In this document: positions 1 to 11,100 of the stretch, one piece after another
Layout: each line of letters begins with the position of its first letter
Position numbering within the stretch: the stretch's first letter is position 1
From: Cryptomeria japonica
Taxonomy: Eukaryota > Streptophyta > Pinopsida > Cupressales > Cupressaceae
NCBI RefSeq assembly: GCF_030272615.1
Contig: NC_081407.1
Coordinates: 441,711,213 to 441,775,212 of the forward strand
DNA length: 64,000 nucleotides
Reading direction: 5' to 3'
Translations under genes and position numbers: made by a program
The notes under the pieces: model-generated
The model's input: the letters and a program-made list of their open reading frames with translations, nothing else
The model's database searches: none
Told to the model about the DNA's origin: nothing

Positions 1-289
1 TTAGCTTGGAATAATTTTAATACAACCGAGATATTTAAATATCTCTCGACTTTAATTAGCAGCAAATTAATTAGGTTAATTAAATTAACTAATTAAATTG
101 TGATGGCCTCTTAGGGAATAATTAGTCTTCATTAATTATTGAAGCTTCATTGATTGAGTTAATTATCCCAACTATAGTAAACAATTCTATTTATCCCTTA
201 GTTAAGACAAAACTTAATTGACTTCATTTTAAATGTAGATTATTTTGTCAGTTTATGTTGTTTAAAAAAAAAAAATTGTTCCGTTTTTG
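1..289. other. A+T-rich sequence, no gene seen
   Basis: Very A+T-rich sequence with many short TTAATTAA-like runs and an A tract near 267-280. No reading frame or repeat boundary that I can support. It may be the outer part of the LTR-like sequence that follows. Confidence 0.5.
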
Positions 290-1336
290 CCCAAAAGTTG
301 GGGCACGATAGTTACAGATTCAAAGTACAGTGATCTAGGAACGGTTGTAGATGCCTAGAAGAATGTAATGTCAATTGCATGTAATGTAACGGTCAAGATT
401 GAACCGATATGTTTGTAATCTCTATGAGATTTGTAGGGTTTGTGTTGTGTTACCGACCTAATGTATTTTCTTATAAGGTCGATGATTTGTTTCAATGAAG
501 CATTGGCAATTTGGTTAAGTGTGTGAGTGATTGTATTCGAACCAAGAGGTGTGTTCGTAGAATGTTGTGAAGGCAGATAGGAGCGATAAAGGATCTGATT
601 AAGGAAGGAAGTGATATTTCCAGATCAGTCAAGAACCTGTTGTTCTCTAACCATTACAATAGTTAAATCCCTTAATCGAGTAAGCTTTAATAGACTTGTT
701 GTTGAAATCCTCTAACTAGGTGATCCATTAGCTTAGATTTGAAATTCTCCACTGAGGTTACCTTTAACAAGGTATTTGTAGTCAATCCCTTAACCGGGTG
801 GTCCTTAATCGGATCTATTCCTAATAGGACATTATTGTATAAGATTCTAACAAGGCTTGGCTCCTAACATGGAGAACTTCATAAGAGTTCAAAATACTTG
901 TGGGTATTCATCCCCACCATGGTTTTTCCCATTTGGGTTTCCACATGAAAAATCATTGTGTCTAGTGGTGAATGATTTTGTTGATGTGTTTTTGATATGG
1001 TTGATTTGAATGACTGGTAAATTTGCATAGATATATTTGAATGACCAGAAATGATCTAAAACATGCTTTTACTAGTATTAGTGAAGTGGTTTAAGGTTTT
1101 GTCAAATGGTAATTAAGTTTCAAGATCTGTTGCATTGTGTCACTAAGTATTAGGACAATCGGTAAAGTTTAATAGTGCAGTTGTAGATTTGTCTAAGTGT
1201 CTAAACTGATATACTTTATGAGTTGATTCAGAGTTGAAAGTTTGTTTTGGTGAAAGTTTAGTTTATTTTTTATCTACTGATTCACCCCCCCATCTCAGTA
1301 GTTGACCAGATCTTTATAGTTTCATCATATTATCAA
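290..1336 (+). repeat. Copia LTR fragment, same broad family as the LTRs of element A
   Basis: From about 640 to 1330 the sequence follows, in the opposite orientation, the LTRs at 9357-10737 and 15259-16649. Shared blocks include the run of phrases built on 'aggtgatccattagctt', the 'ccaccatggtttttcccat' block near 917, and a C-rich 'ctgattcaccccccc' block near 1278, followed by an end close to 'catcatattatca'. The left end is not clear, because no TG-start matching the family is visible, so it is truncated or too diverged. The sequence after 1336 lacks a primer-binding site, so this is a solo or recombined LTR and not the 5' LTR of the RNase H remnant beside it. Confidence 0.6.
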
Positions 1337-1344
1337 TAATGAAT

Positions 1345-1903
1345 GTTGTTTGTATTGCATCAAGATTTTAGAGTGGTCTTAGAGAGAATTATGAGAGTGC
1401 GGTGAAAAGAATTTTTAGATACCTGCAAGGTACATCTGAATATGGTTTATGGTACCCTAAGGATGATGACTTTACTTTATGTGTATATACAAATGTAGAT
1501 TGGGCAGTTGATGTTGATGACCGGAAAAGTACTTCCGGTGGAGCTTTCTTTCTTGGGAAGAAGTTGGTTTCATGGATTGGCAAGAAACAATCATGTACTT
1601 CTTTATCTACTATTGAAGCTGAGTATGTTGTTGTTGCTACTAACTATACACAAGTTCCTACAGATGAAAAAAATGTTGAAGGACATTAGAGTGCATTGCA
1701 TTGGACTGGTAGTTATTCATTGTGATAACTCTGCTGCTATAGACATATCAAAGAATCCAGTAATTCACTCTAAGACAAAGCACATATCTATCAAGTATAA
1801 CTTTTTCAAGGAAAAGGTGGAACAAAATGAGGTTAGACTAGTTTATCTAAACACTCAAGAGAAGATTGCAGATATTTTCACTAAACCTTTGCCTAAAGAA
1901 TAA
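1345..1903 (+). pseudogene. Copia polyprotein remnant: RNase H domain only
   Basis: The C-terminal part of a Ty1/copia pol: end of RT and RNase H, which degrades the RNA strand during reverse transcription. Visible landmarks are AVKRIFRYLQGT, the DxxWA block (here NVDWAVD where copia proteins usually have TDADWAG), RKSTSGGAFFLG, the EAEY motif and, after a frameshift near 1670, DNSAAIDISKNPV, RTKH-like and IADIFTKPLPKE. Everything upstream of RNase H (gag, protease, integrase, most of RT) is missing, and the first catalytic Asp position reads Asn. Stop at 1901-1903. It belongs with the 3' LTR that starts at 2312. It is certainly inactive. Confidence 0.85.
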
Positions 1904-2299
1904 TTTGACTACCTCAGAGATAGGTTAGGGGTTTCTACCCCTCCGGCAAAAAACTGATTGATGTTATTTGGCATCAATTCGGTATGCATTATCAGAGATA
2001 TTATTCATCTTAAATGATGTGGGGATGCTACTATTCAGGGGGAGTAGTTAGTCTTTGTTTTTTGTTTTTTCTTTGATATTTATGTCAGATCTCTGGCATT
2101 GATGTCAAAAGGGGAGAGATATATGTGAAAAATAGAGCTTTATAGAGATATCATTCATAGGGGGATTTTGGTCTTTGTTTAAGAACTTCATTGTCATATC
2201 ATCTTGGAGAGTTTGTTGGATGTCTTCCATTGGGGGAGACTTGTTTGGCATTTTCTTGGCACTTGGATGTTTTTCACATCTAGTGTTGCCATCAATGCT
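1904..2299 (+). other. 3' untranslated region of copia remnant J
   Basis: Between the RNase H stop and the polypurine tract lies the kind of trailer seen in related copia elements: repeated short G-rich phrases ('cagggggagtag', 'aaggggagagat', 'tagggggatttt', 'tgggggagactt'). No coding sequence that I trust. Confidence 0.6.
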
Positions 2300-2311
2300 A
2301 AAGGGGGAGAT
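2300..2311 (+). promoter_or_regulatory. Polypurine tract of J
   Basis: AAAGGGGGAGAT directly before the TG of the 3' LTR. In LTR retrotransposons this primes plus-strand DNA synthesis, and its position fixes the LTR start at 2312. Confidence 0.85.
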
Positions 2312-3508
2312 TGTTGGCCATTTGGAGGATTTGATTATGTGTTGCATTGGTGTCAATACTAGCTATTTTGGTTGCTTACTAGTATCCTTCTGGTCCTGGT
2401 AGGTTGTTTGGTTTCTGGTTGGATTAGATCATTATGATCTGGTGTGCTCCGATATGTTTGGCTTATGGAATTGGCTTATTCATGCTACTCAAATTCATGT
2501 TCAGTCAGTTGGTTTTGATCTGGTGATTGCATGCTATCCTATATGCTGGTAAGCTTGGTTTATTGTTCTAGCGAGGGTTTCACTAGCAAAGCATTGTTGA
2601 AGATATTTGATGTTATACATAAGTGGTGCTGGTGCGACTTCTAATGGAGATTCAGGATGCTGATGGTGATCATGTTCGAGACTTCATTGAGTGGGATCAT
2701 TTTTTTAGCATGCGTGGACCTAAATTGGGTCTTAGTTTATCTAGGTTATAGACTGGCTTAATGTAACATGTGGATTGGACTTCTCGATGTGTTTTTGAGA
2801 TGTCTTATGGGTTGGATATTATTTGTTTGGTCTAAGGCCGACATGTTTTGTAATTATGTAATTGTTTTATTGTCTAGTGGCCAACCTTATTGTTTGTGGT
2901 CGAGGGTTTGTATATATATGATGCAAGATCTCATTGTAGATCATATAGAAAATGGATATGGATATGTAATAGGAACGAATAATGTAATAATAATTCTGAC
3001 AGAGGATTTGGTTGTTCATTGGTGATCAAGTTGGTTTTATGTAAGAGGATTTAGTCCTCTGGTATTGAAATTAACCGAAATAGTATTCAGGCATAAGAGA
3101 TGCTATATTTGCAGTTTATCCTTTCTTCTGGATTGTAGTCTAGATTTTTATGTAGTTAGTGAGACTCCTTTTGTGATGAGCAGTGTGCTCTAGGCTATTG
3201 GCCTTCTTGTAAGTGCAAGCCCCTCTATTTGTAATCACATACCTACTATAGAAGTATTATCTAACTATGGGTAGGCTTCCCACCATGGTTTTTCCCTTTA
3301 CCGGGTTTTCCACGTACAAATCTTGGTGTAATGTGGATGGTATTTATTCTCTGATTGTTGTTTATACTTAATTGGTTTATGCATTCCGGCTTTTGATCTT
3401 TTGGGTTCTGGTATGAAAGTGTTAATTTCTTAAGGTTCTGATAATCTAGTGACAATTGATTCACCCCCCCCCTCTCAGTTGTCTTTAGGTTATTTGAATT
3501 GTCTAATA
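2312..3508 (+). repeat. 3' LTR of copia remnant J
   Basis: Begins TGTTGGCC right after the polypurine tract and ends near CTAATA, which fits a decayed CTAACA. Its second half resembles the LTRs of element C (22901-23816): blocks around 'ttcaggcataagagatgct', 'agtgtgctctaggct', 'cccaccatggtttttccc' and the C-rich 'gattcaccccccccc' block shortly before the end. Length about 1.2 kb against 0.92 kb in C. No matching 5' LTR is seen in the window. Confidence 0.75.
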
Positions 3509-4020
3509 GGTTGGACCTCTTTTTCCAAACATAGGAAAATCCTTCGTTCCAAATCCCCAAACCCACACTTGATCTTTTTCATAAAACTCCTTCAAGATTT
3601 CACAACCTAAAATCATTTGAGGACCTAATCCTTTTAACTTGTGAACTCCCAAAGTTTAGATCTTTGCACCTTAAACTGCAATTAGAAAGGATTTTCATCA
3701 GGACTTTGGGACCTGATCGAACATGAAGATTAAAACCAAAAAATCTCAATATGCCTAAAATCCTACTTTTTGAGCTAGCAACTTGTAATGACTAGGATAT
3801 TCCTTTGGGACTTCAAGTCTTGAAGGAATCAAGCAACTCAAAACTTTAAAATATTATAACTTGCACAAATTTGATTCTCAAACCTTCAAATTTTAGTGAT
3901 AGCTTACTCAAAGAGGGATCTTAGGCCCGGAATAGGTGAATCGATTAGTAATTATTGGGAATGGTAAGAATTGGTTAAAAGAATAATTTTAAGGGTTTAT
4001 TTTGGATTAGTTATTGTAGA
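3509..4020 (+). repeat. Left copy of direct repeat I
   Basis: Aligns over its whole length with 7805-8395 in the same orientation, by eye at about 75-80%: shared blocks around 'acccacacttg', 'tctttttcataaaa', 'gaacatgaagattaaa', 'ggaatggtaagaattgg'. The two copies probably are old LTRs of one element, or two insertions of one repeat. The left end is set by the end of J's LTR, which cuts it. Confidence 0.6.
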
Positions 4021-4036
4021 CACTTAAAATTCTCCC

Positions 4037-4560
4037 TGTAAAGTGGTGAAAAATTAGGGTTTCCACTACAAGAAGTAGTAAAACCACTAATTTTTACTTA
4101 GGGACCAATTACAATCAAAAGAGGGTTAGAATCCAATAGATTCAGTCACAAACCAACAAGGATTAGGACTAAATACTAATTGGATTAAAAGGATGAATTT
4201 TTTTAACCTCTTTTGTAAGTTGAATTACTAAATTTGGGTAAAGTGCTAGAAATGAGAATGTAAACATAGAAATACTGAGTTTTAGTCATCAGGTTGAGCC
4301 ATGCACCAGGATCTAAGAAAATAAGAAGACTTGGATCTGATCCCCAAAGGAGCTCCTAAAATTTCAAGACCATGGTGGTGGTCGCCCTAGTCCTCCACAC
4401 TTTTCGTACACCAAACGAGGATTGATTCATCACTATAAATAATGCTTATCCTAAAGATCATAGCTTCGTACATGTTTCCTATACAAAAAAAGAAGGGTAA
4501 ATGGGTTGGGAATAGGGTTTTTCCTAAGTCAAACCTTGGTTTACCCTCAAAATCAACAAT
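4037..4560 (-). repeat. LTR fragment related to element F
   Basis: Matches the F LTR (58680 onward and 51257 onward) in the same minus orientation. It shares 'gggtttccac', 'ccaatagattcagtcacaaa', 'gcaccaggatctaag', 'gagctcctaaaat', 'gtcctcca' and 'ggattgattcatcac'. The end TGTAAAG at 4037 corresponds to F's terminal TGTAATG. Similarity fades after about 4560, so the outer part is missing or belongs to another subfamily. Confidence 0.65.
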
Positions 4561-4688
4561 TATCATCTCAACTCTTTTTACAACACTTGGTTCTTCTAGG
4601 AAATTCTCTTAAAAGTAGGGTCATTCTCTCTTATCTCTAATTCAATTTTGGACAAAATTGTCCATTTCTTTCTACAATGGATAATAGT

Positions 4689-6440
4689 TTATTCATCATG
4701 AGAACTTCTAATTACATCCTCATCTAAGTTCAACGCATGATGATAGTTGGCCTTACTCTTCAAATTATCTTCCTTGAGCCAATGCATAAAACCCTCTAGA
4801 TCATACTTTCTTCTTATCCCCAATTTAAAAGCATATTTTTCAATCAAAAAATTTTGAACTTTCTGCAAAGATTTTGAACCAATATAAATATCATAGTACC
4901 TAGTTACCCTAGGAAAAAAGGTGTCTTTCTTCAGTCCTACCATATAATCTAGGTGAGGAGACACATGAATTGGAAATCGGTGAGGGGGTTGGGGACACCC
5001 ATACACCCTAATTATTGTATATTTTTAAAAGATAAACAAGCTACCAAAGTTAAATCTTCATTCCTCATCAATTATTTGGGACTTAGGCCTTAACAATTAT
5101 AAAATTATTTTTTGAGATCTATCAATCTTATAGCCAAACCACCCTACAATTTGGACACAAAATGTTGATGTAAAGTGACATAATTTGCTTCCTCGCAACT
5201 GCTATCCCATAGATAGCACCAACTCTGAATTGGTTGCATTTTTCCTTCTTCATCAAAATAGTTTGGGTGCAAGTCCTAGCTCCACTTATATTTATGTTGA
5301 AACAATATCATGTGACACAACAAAGAGAAAAACTTGAAGTTGATTTCCCCTCCATGTTCTTTAATCTTTAAAATTCATTCATTAATCTTATGGCTGATGT
5401 AGGAGGCATCATACTCAAGATTAACATATTTGTGGTGTATTCTCATCCCCATAATCATCATCCCTACTGGGATCTTGCCTTCAACATCTATTCCCACAAT
5501 CTGACAAATAGCATAATAGATGTTCAAAAAAAAAAATTCAAATTTTCGAATTGGGAATGGCTCCTTTTCATACATTAGGATTGGCACTAGGCCATTTTTC
5601 AGTCTTTCTTCATAAATAATGAAACCTCTTTTTCTCTAAGGATGCGTATTCTTCTTCTATAATCAACATCAAAACTATCTAGATCAATTTGAACTAAACC
5701 TTGACCAGTTAATCCAAAACACTCCATAATTTCCATTTTGCAAAGATCAACCATTACAAAGCCATCTTCATTTCTAATTGTCATAGAAGCAGAGTCATAA
5801 TTTCTAGACAAAAATCTTAACAAGTCCAATTCCAAGAATACATTTGGCACAATCAATTTGGATAAATTAAAAGTCCAAGGGTTGTAAATAAGAATAGAAT
5901 GATTTTTGTTTCTAATAGAAATAAGAAAATAATTTACAATCCCTAATGGGGATGACAACATCATATCACTAACCACAACTATCTATGAATTCACCTTTCT
6001 CCTTAGCACTTCCATTATATCCTATGTGAGCGGCCTCTTCTATTCAACATCACCTTCCTCTTGAACAACCACCTTTTCTTATTCTTTTGCATGGACCATA
6101 GGGACTCCTTCTGCAGGGGTTGATGCCTTACCCTTGTTTGGAGACCTTGGTTTTGATGGAGACAGTTTCTCTGGGTCATTTGTTGGTTCTTTCCTCTTTT
6201 GAGGAGTCCTAGTATTTACTAGCTTTACCTGTGTAGGTGCCTCCTAAGTTGGTGGAGCTTGACTCTCTTGTGGCATAGGCTCTTTCTTCTTTCTAGAAAA
6301 GGGTTCCCCTTTCTTTAGCATTATATTTTCTAAATCTTTAATCCTAGTCTTTATACTCACTACTTTGTCTAACTCAAGGGATCCTCTACTCAATTCTCCC
6401 AATTTTCTAGAACAAACTAAAAGACTTATGAGAAAGAGAA
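4689..6440 (-). pseudogene. Decayed ORF of an unrecognised plant family, transposon-associated
   Basis: Reading the minus strand from about 6440, one frame gives a short coiled-coil-like stretch (ELSRGSLELDKVV), then a Lys/Pro/Ser-rich segment (SPSKPRSPNKGKAST), then a globular stretch to 5599 with MECFGLTGQGLVQIDLDSF, and after frameshifts ASYISHKINE (near 5400), NFKFFSLLCHMILF, and a last piece to 4689 beginning MYGCPQPPHRF. Six stops interrupt the 6440-5599 part, five of them TAG. I do not recognise the family. The layout (charged segment, hydrophobic IxxxxGLTGxG helix, then a long helical domain) resembles the second ORF of element C and the ORF of retroposon G. It lies between the two copies of repeat I, so it may be that element's cargo. 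Function unknown. Confidence 0.5.
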
Positions 6441-6666
6441 GATAACTTAATGGTTTTGGTCACTTGGAGAAAACCTACTCGAATCCTACAAAAGAGATCC
6501 TCTTCACATTGTGAAACTCCTCTTCAACTCTCAGCTTCAGGATGCAACAATGAAATATTCTCGCTTGCTCTGAGCATTTAAAACTTGTTTCAACTTTAAA
6601 ATTGAAGTCTTTTCTGCAGTAAATTGGTATGCATTGGCTTTCATTTGGCACCTCGCCATATTGCAT

Positions 6667-7804
6667 TTTTCTTTTTAAACCTAGGCGATTGATATCATTC
6701 TTAATTCACATGGATGATCAGATTTGTCACAAAATCCATAATAGAACTCTTTCTTGACCCACATATGTGCTAACTCATCATGTGGGGACCATCTTGTGCC
6801 AACCCTCTTTCTTCCCATACACCTACAGTCAAAATCAAGTTTTACCATTTATCGTGTGGAGAGAAAGGAAATTATTCCAAACTTCTTCACTCCACACACA
6901 TCCATAGTCCATATTGGGTCTTGTTATTTATCTTGCGGGGATGTGGGGGAAGCAATACGCATTTTACATTTGTCCCTCGCATACTTGTGAGCATTCTACA
7001 CACTTTACTTAAACTTATGATGAGGTACAGGTGAAAGTAATACTCACGGCTGAGAAACCCTACATGCCCACAATACACTTGAGCTCATAAAAAATACCAT
7101 GAAGGGATGCAGGGAAAACACACTTCATTCCCCACACACCCACAACATTTTTGCAAAACCTAAACTCTTCATGTGGGGCAATGGGTGACACTCAAGGCTA
7201 TAATACTTTACCCCACGCACCTACAACAATTTTGAGGCGGTGGTAAAAAATTTGCGGGGAAGCAAGTAACAACCACAAGGACAAAAATTAGCATGTGCAT
7301 TAAGTCAAAGGGTTTAAGATCATAAAAGAGGCCACCCTAACAAGCCATTACAAAGGGAAACTTAGGAAAAAATGTATGCATTTGGAAAAATAATAAAGAC
7401 CAACTAGTTAACATAGGACTTTAAACATGGGGTTGATCAATTTGATGAGATAAGACCCTCAAATGCACATAACTTAAAAGAGGCCTACCGGCTAAGCAAG
7501 TCAGCAAGAAAAAACAAAAAAGGCTCACCAAGACAAAATTCAAAAGATCAACCCAACAAGGAAAATTGGCAGTCCTAACATGTACTTTGGGTTTTAAAGG
7601 AATTAGGATATATTTATAAAATGACCTTCGAGTCTTTGAATTCCTGAAGTCCCAAAATACAAGGTTCTCTTAACTAAATGTCTTTATTCTAGATTTTTGG
7701 CCCTAATAGAACCAATGGCCCAAAGTCACCCTGAACCTTGAACCTCCAAAACCTTGAAGTCCACAGCTAATTGAGTACTAAGTGTCGAATTCAATACTTT
7801 AGAT
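6667..7804. other. No gene; degenerate short-repeat stretch
   Basis: Bases 6750-7270 carry several loose copies of a phrase of the type 'ccacacacccacaac' alternating with 'catgtggggcaatg', at irregular spacing, like a decayed minisatellite. The small open frames here overlap one another on both strands, differ in frame and have no domain signature, so I do not call them genes. From 7270 to 7804 I see nothing specific. Confidence 0.4.
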
Positions 7805-8395
7805 CCTGAAGGGATAGTTGGACTTCATCTTCCAAACAAAGTAAACTCCCCAGTTCTAGGTCCCTGAACCCACACTTGGTCTTTTTCATAAAATGCCTTT
7901 GATATTTTGGAACCCAAAATCATTTGAGAAACTATAATTTTTTTCTTGTGAACTCCTGAAGTTCTGCTCCTCGGACCTTGAATTGAAATTGCCAAGGCTT
8001 TTCATCAAGACTACAAGAACCAATAGAACATGAAGATTAAATCCAAAGAATGTCAATCTGCCTAAAACCCCACTTTCCGATATAGCGACTTGTTATAACT
8101 AGAGTATTCCTTTGAGACTTCAGGTCTCAAAGGAATGATGAAGTACAAAGATTTAAAAGCTTATAACTTGTGCAAATTTGATTCTCAAACCCCAAAATTT
8201 TAGCCATCCACTACTCATAGTAAGATCTCAAACCCCGAATGGGTGAATGAGAAAAATATTGAGAATGGTAGTTCTCTAAAAGTATTAGTCCTTGAACCTT
8301 TTGGACTCCTAGAACATGGAAATCCAAAAAAAATAGAAATTCTCAGGAATGGTAAGAATTGGTTAAAAGAATTAATTTAAGGGTTTATTTTCGAT
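7805..8395 (+). repeat. Right copy of direct repeat I
   Basis: Partner of 3509-4020. It has an extra ~75 bp segment near 8275-8345 absent from the left copy. Both copies lose similarity right after 'gattagt(t)att', which marks a shared right-hand end. Confidence 0.6.
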
Positions 8396-8988
8396 TAGTA
8401 ATTATATTCTTTGGCCTTATAGGTATACCAATGTCTCAAGAAGAATATGAAGTTGCAGTAGGGAGCCAAAAGAAAGGAAAAGCTAACTTGAATTTGGAAA
8501 AGATGCCCATCATAATGAAGTATATGTATGAAGGTGATGAGTCCCATAATTGTCATCATTTTACTTATTTCTTGTTACTTCTATCAAACTTATTATATGT
8601 TTTAGCTATCTTCTAAACCATACTATCACCTAGTATATCGTATATGCATGACATGTTAATATACAAATATGCTAGGTGTTTTTATAATTGATATATTATC
8701 AATATGTTGTAGTTCATGATTTATGTGCATAAATGCTTGTTCTAAGGTACTAACATGTAGCTTGAAGAAACTATAGCTAGCCCATAGATCAAGAGATCAT
8801 TTTTCACCTGCAACTATAAGAAGATTCACCTTGACAGTTCATCTGGAAATGATCAAAGGATTGCAAGGAGAAACATGGTTGTGCAGAGTCTCTGCTAACT
8901 CCGTTTTTCCAAAAAACATGGAGAGAAATTGTAGGATTCTAGAGAATGATGACATTGTGTCTCACATATTCATTTCAATGTGCCTTTG
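8396..8988. other. Unassigned sequence flanking element B
   Basis: Two short plus-strand open stretches (8359-8616 and 8831 onward) lie here. The second is cut by the B insertion at 8988. Neither has a motif I recognise, and the stretch between them is A+T-rich. The last five bases, CTTTG (8984-8988), are the left target-site duplication of element B. This could be older repeat or true host sequence; I cannot tell. Confidence 0.35.
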
Positions 8989-9356
8989 TGTTAATCCTAT
9001 GAGGATCCAATTAATATTGAGAGGGGGGTGACTCAGTATTAATACCAATTTAAAAATTTAAACCCAAATCTAACTTCATTTACCACATATGCCAATTCAT
9101 TAAACAATACCTGTAATATCTGATCAATCTCTAATAAACTGCTATAACCAGTGTATTTAGAAATAATGAATAAACTAAAGATAATCAATAACATCACATG
9201 AAAATCATTTCACACATGAAAACCATAGTTTTGATGTGGAAAACAAAATAGGGAAAAACCACGGTGGGAGTTAGTACCCAAAAAGATTTGTACTCTTTTG
9301 AAGTATGCACTATTAGGAGCTTACAATATGTCATGTTAGGAGTAGAGCCTATTAGG
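8989..9356 (-). repeat. 3' LTR of B, first part
   Basis: Corresponds to the beginning (plus-strand view) of the 40558-42115 LTR: 'tgttaatcctatgaggatcc', the G-run, then 'accacggtgggagttagta'. It stops at 9356 where element A is inserted. The last five bases TTAGG are A's target-site duplication. Confidence 0.88.
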
Positions 9357-10737
9357 TGATGATATGATGAATCAATAAGGATTTGGACAACTATTGAGAG
9401 GGGAGGGTGAATTAGTAGATAGAAAACTGAGTTAACTTTCACCAAACTCAAAAATGATATCACAAGTCAATCACTCAACAAACTAGTTCAAACACTGAGT
9501 AATAAACTGCAATAGCACTGATAGTTTATCGGTTGACTGACATATCAAAATAATAGTATAAGAGATCTAAAACTCCCAAAACATTTAACCAAAACATCAA
9601 AATACTTTACTAACAATAATAAAAGAACATTTCAGATTTATATCGGTCATCTTAACATAACTAAGTGGATTTAATAGTTAAGCAAATTAACCATATCAAA
9701 ACATAACCACAAAAACCATTCACCACTTGACACAATGATTTTTGATTTGGAAACCCAAATGGGAAAAAGCATGGTGGGGATAAATACCCAAAAGTATTCT
9801 AAACTCTTCTGAAGTTCACCCTATTAGGAGCCAAGCTTGTTAAAGGTTTACAAAAAGTAAATCCTGTTAGGGACCACCTGGTTAAGGGATTGACTATAGT
9901 GCCCTATTAGAAGCAATACCCTATTAGGAGTAACCTCGATAGAGGATTTGAAATCCAAGCTAATGGATCACCTAGTTAGAGGATTTAGATAACACTAAGC
10001 CTGTTAAAGCTTACCCGATTAAGTGATTTAACTGTTGTAATTGTTAGAGAATAATAGGGGTTTGTTGATCTGATAAATAGCACTACTCTGCTTGATCAAA
10101 TCCTTTTCATGCTCCTATCTACCTTCACACATACTTCAGATACTCCTTCTAGTTCGGCAACCAATCACACTAACACTTAACCAAAATTTCCAACACTACA
10201 ACAAAACAACTCATCGACCTTATAAGCAAAATAATAGGTCGGTAACACATCACAAACCTAAGATCTCATAGATATTACGAACAAATTGGTTCAGGTATGA
10301 CCGTTAGATTACATAGCAACCATTGCACATTGTACAAGACAAACTTGACCTCTCCTTGATCACCACTTTATCGATTCCTATAACTCATCACACGGTTTCC
10401 TCTTCGTGCAATGTACTCGCTCATTCCCAAGATAAATAGTTATCTCTATGCACCAAAAACCACTTTGAAACTTACCACATACAACTTGCATATGTGGCAT
10501 AATCACTATCGATCACCATCTGATCATAAATCAACACAAGTGATTCACTAAGTTCTATCGGTTAGGGTTTGGCACATCAACATGTAGGGTTACCGGTTGA
10601 TCTCACTTCTTCTAGAGTAATACCGGTTTCCTTCACTTGCTCAACTACCGGTTGCATAACAACATCATTACTGGTTACAATTGACATCAATGACAACACA
10701 ATAGTTCATGAATGTAATCTTCAATCAAATGCCAATA
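9357..10737 (-). repeat. 3' LTR of element A
   Basis: Starts TGATGATATGATG and ends GCCAATA (GCCAACA in the partner copy). It carries 'accttataagc', 'gttagggtttggcacatcaac' and the C-rich/G-rich 'actattgagagggg' block as in the right LTR. 1381 bp. Confidence 0.9.
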
Positions 10738-10749
10738 ACCTCCCCCTTT
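10738..10749 (-). promoter_or_regulatory. Polypurine tract of A
   Basis: Minus-strand AAAGGGGGAGGT directly next to the 3' LTR; primes plus-strand DNA synthesis and fixes the LTR boundary. Confidence 0.85.
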
Positions 10750-11100
10750 GGCATTGATGGCAATACAAATACCAATACCCTTGATTGTGATGAATGAGAG
10801 TAATGCACATACATAGGTATAGGAATCCTGGTTTACATTTTATCATGTACTCTCCTTCAACTGAGTCTTCCATGTCTTCAATTGGTAACTAGCTACAGTT
10901 CTACTCTCTATCAATCATACAATTCTTCTCCCCCTTTGACAACAATGCCAAAGTGAAAGTAAAACACGCAATGTCACACTTCACTATTCTGCAACAATGA
11001 TTTGCAGCTTGTTGCTCCCCCTATGGAGTAGCTCCACTCTACACCAATCCTGCTTCAATATTCTTCAATTTTCTCTGGGACTGATGTCTTCCACATCTGC
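10750..11100 (-). other. 3' untranslated region of A
   Basis: Between RNase H stop and polypurine tract. Several short G-rich phrases on the minus strand, as in related copia elements; no coding sequence. Confidence 0.6.
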
